Of a stretch of 64,000 bases of DNA, positions 36,006 through 42,623 are shown piece by piece (the first letter of the stretch is position 1; each line of letters opens with the position of its first letter). The translations under genes were made by a program, and so were the position numbers. This DNA comes from Agrobacterium salinitolerans (GTDB lineage: Bacteria; Pseudomonadota; Alphaproteobacteria; Rhizobiales; Rhizobiaceae). The notes under the pieces are model-generated. The model did no database searches. It was not told where the DNA came from and saw only the letters and a list, made by a program, of their open reading frames with translations. The stretch covers positions 62,001-126,000 of the forward strand of contig NZ_MRDH01000021.1 in NCBI RefSeq assembly GCF_002008225.1, read 5' to 3'.

Positions 36006-37043
36006 ATGAGCGACACGACCACCTTGACCATTGAGGCGCTTTTCCAGCGGGTCGAGTCGATTTTCTTGAGGGCCGGCCTCAACGCCGTGCAGTCGGGAGC
36101 GCTGGCGCGCGTCATTACAGCCGGTGAGCGGGACGCCTGCAAGTCCCACGGAATCTACCGTATCGAAGGCGCGCTCCGCACCGTCAAAGCCGGCAAGGTA
36201 AAGCCCGATGCGATACCTGAGGTGGCTGAAGACGATGGCACGGCCATCGTGAAGGTTAATGCCAATGGCGGCTTCGCCAACCCTGCCTTCGAACTCGGCC
36301 TGCCGGTTCTGGCGGAACGCGCAAAGCGCCTGGGCGTTGCCGCGCTCGTCATCAATGACTGCACCCATTTTTCGGCGCTCTGGCCTGAAGTGGAGGGGCT
36401 GACCTCGAACGGGCTCGCCGGTCTGGTAATGTGCCCGAGCTATTCCACCGTCGCGCCGACGGGAGGAACCAAGCCGCTGCTCGGCACCAACCCCTTCGCT
36501 TTCGGCTGGCCGCGCAAAGGCACTTCGCCTTATGTCTTCGATTTTGCGACATCCGTTGCCGCCCGCGGAGAGATAGAACTGCATCGACGCGCGGGGAAAT
36601 CCCTACCCGAAGGCTGGGCGGTCGACGCCGATGGCAATCCGACGACGGACCCCGAGGCGGCCCTTGCCGGTGCCATGTTGCCCTTTGGCGGCCACAAGGG
36701 TTCTGCCATCGGCACGATGATCGAGCTTCTCGCCGGCATCATGATCGGCGACCTCACCAGCCCCGAAGTGCTGGACTATCTCGGCACCACCACGCTTGCG
36801 CCCTTCCATGGTGAGTTGATCGTCGCCTTCTCGCCGGAAGCCTTCGCCAAGGGGCGCCCGGGGGATCCCTTCCAGCGCGCGGAAGCACTGTTCGACGCCA
36901 TCATCGGCCAAGGCGCCCGCCTGCCCTCCGGCCGCCGCTTCACTGCCCGCGCCAAATCCGAAAATGAAGGCGTTACATTGACCGCAGAAGAAATGGCCGG
37001 CCTCGAGCGGTTGCTGGAGAATGGTCTGGCGGCGGTCTCCTGA
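36006..37043 (+). CDS. Ldh2/malate-dehydrogenase-like oxidoreductase, probable pyrroline-2-carboxylate reductase
   Basis: This 345-residue protein belongs to the type-2 malate/L-lactate dehydrogenase family, which includes delta1-pyrroline-2-carboxylate / delta1-piperideine-2-carboxylate reductases. Landmarks include DACKSHGIYR, the THF segment in VINDCTHFSALW, PTGGTKPLLGTNPFAFGWPR and PFGGHKGSAIGTMIELLAG. The ATG at 36006 has GGAGGA 5 nt upstream; an ATG at 36003 is only 2 nt from it. In this cluster it would reduce the pyrroline-2-carboxylate made by 3-hydroxyproline dehydration to L-proline, a role known for family members. Confidence 0.82.
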   Translation: MSDTTTLTIEALFQRVESIFLRAGLNAVQSGALARVITAGERDACKSHGIYRIEGALRTVKAGKVKPDAIPEVAEDDGTAIVKVNANGGFANPAFELGLPVLAERAKRLGVAALVINDCTHFSALWPEVEGLTSNGLAGLVMCPSYSTVAPTGGTKPLLGTNPFAFGWPRKGTSPYVFDFATSVAARGEIELHRRAGKSLPEGWAVDADGNPTTDPEAALAGAMLPFGGHKGSAIGTMIELLAGIMIGDLTSPEVLDYLGTTTLAPFHGELIVAFSPEAFAKGRPGDPFQRAEALFDAIIGQGARLPSGRRFTARAKSENEGVTLTAEEMAGLERLLENGLAAVS

Positions 37044-37238
37044 CTGTGTCAGAGAACAATATATATATATATAAGGCCCGCGGCCCGGTGCAGAGTTGAC
37101 GACGCCGAGAGAATATCCACTCTTCATCACCAGCTTCGTGGGGATTGTAGCTGGCAAAAAAATTTAAACGGACAGCCGTGGGACAAGTCCGGGGTGACGT
37201 CGAAGCCAAGAAACGCTCAAACCTCATAAATGAAATAA

Positions 37239-37259
37239 AGGCCCGCAATTTGCGGGCCT
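37239..37259. terminator. bidirectional terminator between convergent genes
   Basis: AGGCCCGCA (37239-37247) pairs with TGCGGGCCT (37251-37259) around 3 nt. T-rich sequence follows on both strands (CTTGTTTTC on plus, TTATTTCATTT on minus). It serves the convergent reductase (ending 37043) and DapA-type (ending 37284) genes. The rest of the 240-nt gap holds only a short AT dinucleotide run. Confidence 0.75.
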
Positions 37260-37283
37260 CTTGTTTTCACATCAGCGGCTGCT

Positions 37284-38249
37284 TTAGGTAGCCTTGCAGG
37301 CCTGCACCGCGCCCGGAAGCTTGCTCCAATCGGCATACCAGCTGTTGAAAAGCTTGAACTGCGCCTCGACATAACCGCGCTGACTGTCGGTCAGGGCGTC
37401 GGTTTCGTTGAAGTGCAGCGTGTATTCCTTGTCGCCCTTCAAAACCATCATGTGCTTGAAATAGAGAACCAGATCCGGGCCTTCATCGAAGGACGAGAGA
37501 ACGGCCAGCGCCTGTTCCAGTTCCAGCGCGCGGGCGCGGGCATCGGCATCGCCCTTGGCGGCGGCCTGCGACAGCTTGCAGAGGTGAATGACTTCCTTCG
37601 GCAGGACATTGCCGATGCCGGTGATGGCGCCGGTGGCGCCGCAATTGACGAAACCGTGGAAGACTGCCGTATCAACGCCGATCATCAGGGTCACGTCGTC
37701 ATCGCGGCTGGTGATGTTCTCGGCCGCATAACGCATATCCGCCGGGCCGCCGAATTCCTTGAAGCCGACGAGGTTCTTGTGTTCGGCGCGCAGCGCGAAG
37801 AAGAGGTCGGCGCGGGTGGCGAAACCGTAATAGGGGCTGTTGTAGATGACGGCCGGGATTTCCGGTGCAGCCGAAAGAATGGCCTTGAAATGAGCCTTCT
37901 GAGCAGCGATGACCGAACCGCGCGACAGAACACGCGGAATGACCATCAGACCCTTGGCGCCAACCTTCTGGGCGTGGGCGGCATGGGCAACGGCGGATGC
38001 CGTGTTGACCGCGCCGGTACCGACGATAACAGGAATACCGGCCTTCACCAGACGCTCCACGCCTTCCATGCGCTGCTCATCCGTCAGGAGCGGCCAGTCG
38101 CCCATGGAGCCGCAATAAACGACCGCCGACATGCCATCGGCGATCAGTTCCTTGCCCTTGCGGACAAGCGCATCGAAATCAGGGCTGCGGTCATCCTTGC
38201 AAGGGGTCATCAAGGCGGGAATCACGCCGGAAAAAATGCTGGCCGTCAT
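37284..38249 (-). CDS. DapA-superfamily lyase, probable pyrroline-4-hydroxy-2-carboxylate deaminase
   Basis: This 321-residue protein is in the dihydrodipicolinate synthase / N-acetylneuraminate lyase family. The Schiff-base lysine is in VGFKEFGG and the catalytic tyrosine in YNSPYYG. The N-terminal GSMGDWPLLTDEQR replaces the usual GTTGE loop, pointing away from true DapA. Members in hydroxyproline clusters deaminate 1-pyrroline-4-hydroxy-2-carboxylate to 2-oxoglutarate semialdehyde. AGGAG precedes the ATG. It stands as its own unit downstream of gntR, with operator half-sites in its promoter. Confidence 0.83.
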   Translation of the reverse strand: MTASIFSGVIPALMTPCKDDRSPDFDALVRKGKELIADGMSAVVYCGSMGDWPLLTDEQRMEGVERLVKAGIPVIVGTGAVNTASAVAHAAHAQKVGAKGLMVIPRVLSRGSVIAAQKAHFKAILSAAPEIPAVIYNSPYYGFATRADLFFALRAEHKNLVGFKEFGGPADMRYAAENITSRDDDVTLMIGVDTAVFHGFVNCGATGAITGIGNVLPKEVIHLCKLSQAAAKGDADARARALELEQALAVLSSFDEGPDLVLYFKHMMVLKGDKEYTLHFNETDALTDSQRGYVEAQFKLFNSWYADWSKLPGAVQACKAT

Positions 38250-38304
38250 TAATAGCTCCTAAGGGACAGTTTTTCGGGAATGGACGCACCTCCGCGCCAC
38301 CCTT

Positions 38305-38357
38305 TCGACAAGGACATTACTATCTTGTATTTTATTTGTCGACAAGAAATCGACAAG
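38305..38357. promoter_or_regulatory. GntR operator cluster upstream of the DapA-type gene
   Basis: TCGACAAG occurs three times in the same orientation (38305-38312, 38339-38346, 38350-38357). The middle copy is part of the perfect palindrome TTGTCGACAA at 38336-38345. A nearly identical palindrome lies just upstream of the neighbouring gntR start. The sites lie 56-108 nt upstream of the DapA-type start at 38249. Confidence 0.6.
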
Positions 38358-39056
38358 CTACAGATTTATTTCCAGCCGTTCGTTTCGCACCAGAAGTTTC
38401 TGCACCTGCCGCACGATTTGTTCGGCGTGCTCCCGCGCCAGCCGTTCGGAAAGAGCGATATCGCGAGCGGCAATCGCCGCAATCATCTCTTCATGATCAT
38501 CGACGAAGCGCTTGGGCAAACGATCATCATAGGACTGGTAATAAAGCCTGAGAATGCGCCGTCCCTCATCCAGGAGCCGCTTGAACAGGCTGGTGAAATA
38601 AGGATTGCGCCCGGCTTCGGCGATGGAAAGGTGGAGGGCGGCATTGGTGGAAATCATCGCCAACGCATCCTGCTTCTCGACTGCAATGGCAAATTCCACA
38701 TTATGGGCGCGGATGCCGGCCAGATCCTCCGGACGGTGATATTGCGCGGCAAGCTGCGTCGTTACCCGATACATCAGCACCAGCGCGTCGAAATAAGTGT
38801 GCATGTTGAGGAAGTCGATATTCGACACCATGGTCGATCGGTTCGGCAGCGTATCGATCAGCCCCTCGCCCGAAAGCCGCACCAGCGCCTCGCGGATCGG
38901 CGTGCGCGACATCTTGAACCGTTCGGCAAGCTGCACCTCATCAATGGGGCTGCCCGGCGGCAGAACCAGATCGAGAATCTCGTCGCGCAGCAGGTCATAG
39001 ACCATCTTCACGCCAGAGCCGCGCTTACGCTCGGCAGAAGCAATAATATCAGACAT
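38358..39056 (-). CDS. GntR-family (FCD-type) regulator of the hydroxyproline-type cluster
   Basis: This 232-residue protein has an N-terminal winged HTH (about 15-80, with VQLAERFKMSRTPIREALVRL) and an FCD domain with metal-ligand-like Asp/His positions (DDHEEMIAAIAARD). The ATG at 39056 has AGAGGGA upstream; the longer reading begins inside the ftsZ terminator region. An operator-like TTGTCGACAT lies immediately before the ribosome site, pointing to autoregulation. Confidence 0.88.
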   Translation of the reverse strand: MSDIIASAERKRGSGVKMVYDLLRDEILDLVLPPGSPIDEVQLAERFKMSRTPIREALVRLSGEGLIDTLPNRSTMVSNIDFLNMHTYFDALVLMYRVTTQLAAQYHRPEDLAGIRAHNVEFAIAVEKQDALAMISTNAALHLSIAEAGRNPYFTSLFKRLLDEGRRILRLYYQSYDDRLPKRFVDDHEEMIAAIAARDIALSERLAREHAEQIVRQVQKLLVRNERLEINL

Positions 39057-39069
39057 TATCAAATCCCTC

Positions 39070-39079
39070 TTGTCGACAT
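39070..39079. promoter_or_regulatory. operator at the gntR start
   Basis: TTGTCGACAT (39070-39079) differs by one base from the palindrome TTGTCGACAA at 38336-38345. It lies 13 nt upstream of the gntR ATG (39056), against its ribosome-binding site, so binding would repress the gene itself. Confidence 0.55.
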
Positions 39080-39159
39080 AAAGAGTACTATTATATTTTT
39101 CCCCGATCAACGCCGCGCAGCACCGCCGCTTTTTTTGAATGACGGAATAATCGTTCGAA

Positions 39160-39201
39160 AACAACAAAAAGCCGTCGCGAAAATTCCACACGACGGCTTT
39201 T
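39160..39201 (-). terminator. terminator of the ftsZ paralog
   Basis: AAAAGCCGTCG (39167-39177) pairs with CGACGGCTTTT (39191-39201), an 11-bp stem. On the minus strand TTTTTGTTGTTTT follows. It lies downstream of the ftsZ stop at 39334. A degenerate RIME-like palindrome (CTTCCCCC...GGGAGAAG, about 39279-39298) lies between them. Confidence 0.75.
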
Positions 39202-39333
39202 GATCGTTCAGTTTGTGGCGCGGGTGCTTAAACGAACGACGATTGATCTTGGGAAGCGAGGAGCACGCCGCGTGCCTCTTCCCCCGCCAGGGAGAAGAAA
39301 CGCCCAGCAGTGTCCCGTCTCAAGCCAGCATCA

Positions 39334-40296
39334 TCAGTTGCGCAGGCCAGTGGCGACGACGGAAATCTTGAAAGCGCCGTCCAGCGTCGGGTCGAAGGAA
39401 GCGCCCATCACCACATCGGTTTCTTCGCTGACCGCCTCACGCACCAGCGTCATTGCCTCATCGATCTCGTAAAGCGTCAGATCGTTGCCGCCGGAGATGG
39501 AAACCAGCGCACCCCGCGCTTCCTTCAGAGACGGTTCACCGAGAAGCGGGTTGGCGATGGCTGCCGCCGCTGCTTCCGAGGCGCGTTTTTCACCCTTGGC
39601 CTGTGCCGTGCCCATCAAAGCCCGGCCGCCATTTTTCATGACGTAGCGCACATCGGCAAAATCGAGATTGACCAGACCTTCGCGCAGGATGAGATCGGTA
39701 ATGCAGCGCACGCCAAGCGACAGGACCTTGTCGGCCGTCTTCAGCGCATTTTCGAAGGTCGTGCCGGCATCGGCAATGCGCAGCAGGTTCTGGTTTGGAA
39801 TGACGATAACGGTATCGGCCGTGTTGAGTAGGTTGGCGAAGCCATATTCGGCAGCCCTCATGCGGCGTGCGCCCTCGAAGCTGAAGGGAAGCGTGACGAC
39901 ACCGACGGTCAGGATGTTCTTTGCCCGGCAGGCTTCGGCAATAACGGGGGCAGCACCCGTGCCGGTGCCGCCGCCCATGCCGGCGGTGATGAAGCACATG
40001 TCGTAGCCGCTCAGGTGATCCATGATCTCGTCAAGGGAATCGATCGCCGCCTGTCGGCCCACCTCGGGATCGGCGCCCGCTCCAAGCCCGCCGGTCAGTT
40101 CGGAGCTGAGTTGCACCAACCGCGGCGCATTGGTTTTCTTCAGCGCCTGCGCATCCGTATTGGCAGCGATGAAATCGACGCCGCCAATGCCCTCGGCAAT
40201 CATGTTATTGATCGCGTTACCGCCACCGCCACCGACGCCGACGACGGCGATGTTGGGTGTGTTGCGGGCAATGGTGGCGCGCGGAGACTGGGTCAT
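39334..40296 (-). CDS. ftsZ: short FtsZ paralog lacking linker and C-terminal tail
   Basis: This 320-residue protein is a full FtsZ GTPase core: VGVGGGGGNAINNM near 18-31, NTDAQAL, the tubulin signature GGGTGTGAAPVIAE and the T7-loop region DFADVRYVMKNGGRALMG. It ends right after the core at SVVATGLRN, without the long linker and the conserved C-terminal peptide that binds FtsA and other partners in canonical FtsZ. Rhizobia and Agrobacterium carry such secondary FtsZ proteins beside the dcw-cluster gene. No ftsA or ftsQ is adjacent. The ribosome site is weak (AGAGAA). A modifier role in division is inferred. Confidence 0.92.
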   Translation of the reverse strand: MTQSPRATIARNTPNIAVVGVGGGGGNAINNMIAEGIGGVDFIAANTDAQALKKTNAPRLVQLSSELTGGLGAGADPEVGRQAAIDSLDEIMDHLSGYDMCFITAGMGGGTGTGAAPVIAEACRAKNILTVGVVTLPFSFEGARRMRAAEYGFANLLNTADTVIVIPNQNLLRIADAGTTFENALKTADKVLSLGVRCITDLILREGLVNLDFADVRYVMKNGGRALMGTAQAKGEKRASEAAAAAIANPLLGEPSLKEARGALVSISGGNDLTLYEIDEAMTLVREAVSEETDVVMGASFDPTLDGAFKISVVATGLRN

Positions 40297-40676
40297 CGTC
40301 TTATTCTCTTTCTAAACTCATCGGGTCCGGCACCGTTTCTGAACGGGGCACGCGAATGATCGGCGGCGTCTCGGCGTTCCACTCCAGGCAAAGGAATGAC
40401 GCCGTAACATCTTGAATTCCATGCGGGCCTTAAGGACAAATTGCGGCCAAAAGACTTGCGCTCCAGCGGCGAAAGATACGCTACGGCCGCGTTCCTCCAC
40501 CCCTTCCCCAGATGAAAACCAAACCGAATCAAATGCTTCGCCATTGCTTCGTGATAGCCGAAAAGGCACGCCGTTTACACTCTATTCACTATGTTTATCT
40601 CACTTTGGAACGAGTTGTCGCTCAGGGTGTTTGCTAGCCAACAGCGCCCGGCGGCGCGCAAAACGGAGGCAGGCAA
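40297..40676. other. 380-nt divergent intergenic region (ftsZ paralog / response regulator)
   Basis: No gene is supported here. It holds the promoter of the ftsZ paralog and, near its right end, an EcfG-type promoter for the response regulator. Several short in-frame readings on both strands have no family features. Confidence 0.5.
40607..40631 (+). promoter_or_regulatory. EcfG-type general stress promoter
   Basis: GGAAC (40607-40611), then 16 nt, then TGTT (40628-40631) closely matches the alphaproteobacterial EcfG consensus GGAAC-N16/17-CGTT. It lies 46 nt upstream of the response regulator ATG at 40677. One base of the -10 differs. Confidence 0.5.
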
Positions 40677-41117
40677 ATGTTGGCAGACGTCTTACAACGA
40701 GAAACGGGTTACAGCACGCAGCAGCCGCGCGTGCTGATCGTTGAAGACGAATTCCTGATTGCCATGGATATAGAAGATTCCATCATGCAGGCCGAAGATG
40801 AAGCCGACGTCATCGGGATTGCCAACCGTCTGGATGACGCGATCGCGCTCGGCAGGAGCGCTGACGTCGCCTTTGTCGACGTCAACCTTGCGGACGGGCA
40901 GACCGGACCGGAAATCGGACGCAGACTGTCGGAAAACGGCGTCGTCGTCATTTTCATGACGGCCAATCCAGAAGTCGTTGTCAACCTTGGTGTCGGCGCT
41001 GGCGTTATTTCCAAGCCTGTACCGCAAGATGCGGTGGAGCAGTGCCTCTCCTATGCCATAGCCAAACGGGCCGGCACACATGCCGTCACCCCCATCGGGA
41101 TGCTGCCATTCGATTGA
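40677..41117 (+). CDS. single-domain response regulator (receiver only)
   Basis: This 146-residue protein is a CheY-like receiver with the acidic pocket VEDE, the phosphoacceptor Asp in FVDVNLADG, the Thr in FMTANPE and the Lys in ISKPVPQ. No output domain follows, so it must act through protein contacts. GGAGG precedes the ATG. The putative EcfG promoter suggests stress induction. No histidine kinase is nearby. It converges with the sRNA array on the opposite strand, and they share the hairpin at 41151-41180. Confidence 0.88.
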   Translation: MLADVLQRETGYSTQQPRVLIVEDEFLIAMDIEDSIMQAEDEADVIGIANRLDDAIALGRSADVAFVDVNLADGQTGPEIGRRLSENGVVVIFMTANPEVVVNLGVGAGVISKPVPQDAVEQCLSYAIAKRAGTHAVTPIGMLPFD

Positions 41118-41140
41118 GATTGACGCTGGAAACTCCCGGT

Positions 41141-41298
41141 AAAACAAAAAAGCCTGCCGCGGGAGGAGGTGCGGCAGGCTTTCTGAAAAGATGAACAGCG
41201 ATATGGGAGGAGGAAAACCGCTGTCCCCGGGGCAATCCATTGGGAGGAGGAGTAGGATTACCCGCATTACCAAAAGGATGTGGGAGGAGGTACATCGC
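41141..41298 (-). ncRNA. anti-Shine-Dalgarno sRNA array (CCUCCUCCC-loop, CcsR/cuckoo-like)
   Basis: On the minus strand CCTCCTCCC occurs four times (complement at 41282-41290, 41242-41250, 41205-41213, 41161-41169), each in a hairpin loop. The stems are 41277-41281/41292-41296 (5 bp), 41231-41238/41255-41262 (8 bp with one G-U), 41195-41200/41219-41224 (6 bp) and 41151-41160/41171-41180 (10 bp). The last is followed by TTTTTGTTTT and is a Rho-independent terminator. This matches the CcsR/cuckoo sRNAs of alphaproteobacteria, which lie downstream of DUF1127 genes, as here. The 5' end is not known, and it may be processed into several RNAs. Confidence 0.8.
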
Positions 41299-41464
41299 TT
41301 TCGATGATTGGAAGATAGCATTTTTCTGCGCATTTGATAGGCATAAGCTTGCAGCGCAGATATGCATTGAACGCATGGCGACTATCATCGCCCTTCGCAT
41401 CCGATTTCATCGCCGCCTGAGTATCTGGCGGACATTCACCGCGAAGCTTTCGATATCCCCGAAA

Positions 41465-41489
41465 CAAAAAACGCCCGCTGAGCGGGCGT
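41465..41489 (-). terminator. hairpin terminator after the DUF1127 gene
   Basis: ACGCCCGCT (41471-41479) pairs with AGCGGGCGT (41481-41489). On the minus strand TTTTTTGTTTC follows. It lies 33 nt after the DUF1127 stop and upstream of the sRNA array, so array expression would need read-through or its own promoter in 41300-41460. Confidence 0.75.
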
Positions 41490-41521
41490 TCGTATATTCA
41501 AATGAGGCGATATGGCCTTGA

Positions 41522-41668
41522 TTATTTGCCAACGGCGGCGCGGGCCACACTGGTGATCTGGCTGCGATCGATACCGAGATCGTGCAGTTCACGGGTGCTC
41601 ATACGGCCGAGTTCGTTGATGGTCTGACGATATTTGCGCCAGTTATTGAAGCTGCGTGCTACGTTCAT
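41522..41668 (-). CDS. DUF1127 small protein (CcaF1/YjiS-like)
   Basis: This 48-residue gene encodes a small basic protein that starts MNVARSFNNWRKYRQT and ends SVARAAVGK, with the DUF1127 core INELGRMSTRELHDLGIDRSQI. Such Arg-rich micro-proteins bind RNA or are stress-induced in alphaproteobacteria; in Rhodobacter the DUF1127 gene ccaF1 precedes the CcsR sRNAs. AAAGGGTAA precedes the ATG at 41668. Here it lies directly upstream of the four-hairpin array on the same strand, the same arrangement. Confidence 0.88.
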   Translation of the reverse strand: MNVARSFNNWRKYRQTINELGRMSTRELHDLGIDRSQITSVARAAVGK

Positions 41669-41834
41669 GACATTACCCTTTCTGAGGTTAAGGTGACGTC
41701 AGTAACATTTTCGTCCCGGCGTCTTCTGATGCGCTCTATATGCGCTTTCCGATGACGAATTAACAGGCAGAATAAGGCAATCCACCCATGCGCTGCATGC
41801 ACGGGTTCCGACCTGTGGCGTGCGAAAATGAGAA

Positions 41835-41858
41835 AGGCGGCTGAAGTTTTGGCCGCCT
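41835..41858 (-). terminator. terminator of the outer-membrane protein gene
   Basis: AGGCGGC (41835-41841) pairs with GCCGCCT (41852-41858). On the minus strand TTCTCATTTT follows. The upstream gene stops at 41884. Confidence 0.6.
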
Positions 41859-41883
41859 GCAGACCCGGACCCCGTCGAGCAGC

Positions 41884-42486
41884 CTAGAATTTATAGCGGA
41901 CGCCGAAGACATTGGCGTTCGTCGCACCCTTCATATTGCCCAGCGTCTTGCCGCCGCCGGAGCGGTGGTGCAGCCGCCAGAAGAATTCCGTCGGGGAATC
42001 CTCGCTGAAGGACACGTTGATTTCCGGCCCCAGATAAAACAGGACATTGGCGTTGCCGTCGTCCTTGATTTCCTGTTCACGCTCGCGGCCCCGCTGCGCA
42101 TCCGTGACAAGGCTGAGCCCGGCGGTAAAGCTTGGCGTGATGAACAGACGCTCTCCGAGCCTGATCTGCTCGTAACGCGCGACGGGACCCGCCCAGACTT
42201 CACCCGTAAAGCCTTTGCCGAACCTGGCGGCAACGCCGATTTCGCCGCCGAGTTTCACATTGCCGATATGGTAAGGGTAGAACTGATAGCCGCCGCCCAG
42301 AATGGCGTTGCGCTCATATTCCACCGGAATGAGGGCTGCACTTTTCAGCATGTCTTCTTTCGTCAGGACGCCACCAAAGCCGAATATCGCTTCGCTCGTC
42401 TGCAACGTCATATCTTCCGACGCGAGGGATGGCGTTGCCACCAGTGCGATCATGGCTGCCAGTGGCAGACGTGCTGCAATATTCAT
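41884..42486 (-). CDS. outer-membrane beta-barrel protein, possible lipid A deacylase (PagL-like)
   Basis: This 200-residue protein has a signal peptide (MNIAARLPLAAMIALVATPSLA), alternating amphipathic strands and a C-terminal FGVRYKF barrel signature ending in Phe. Near the C-terminus LHHRSGGGKTLGN resembles the His-x-Ser region of PagL-type lipid A 3-O-deacylases, but the match is short and the assignment is tentative. AGGAG lies 7 nt before the ATG at 42486. It has its own terminator and appears monocistronic. Confidence 0.6.
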   Translation of the reverse strand: MNIAARLPLAAMIALVATPSLASEDMTLQTSEAIFGFGGVLTKEDMLKSAALIPVEYERNAILGGGYQFYPYHIGNVKLGGEIGVAARFGKGFTGEVWAGPVARYEQIRLGERLFITPSFTAGLSLVTDAQRGREREQEIKDDGNANVLFYLGPEINVSFSEDSPTEFFWRLHHRSGGGKTLGNMKGATNANVFGVRYKF

Positions 42487-42623
42487 TTTGCTACTCCTGA
42501 ACAAAGCCCGCTTACCCAGTCGTCCTCATAGGCATATTCACGGAAGGCGAACATACCGTTACCGAACACAATAAATTCAACGCGCGCGGAAACGGGTGAA
42601 ACAGGCGCATGATCGCGCTGGGG

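Noticed and set aside
37059-37073. AT dinucleotide run after the reductase gene
   Set aside because: It is short, has no conserved context, and is likely simple-sequence drift in an intergenic gap.
41161-41290. Four GGGAGGAGG copies on the plus strand as ribosome-binding sites
   Set aside because: None is followed by a plausible start codon and open frame at the right spacing. The minus-strand hairpin reading explains all four.
41787-41812. GGAAC and an imperfect inverted repeat upstream of the DUF1127 gene, as an EcfG promoter
   Set aside because: No CGTT-like -10 is found 16-17 nt after the GGAAC on the minus strand.
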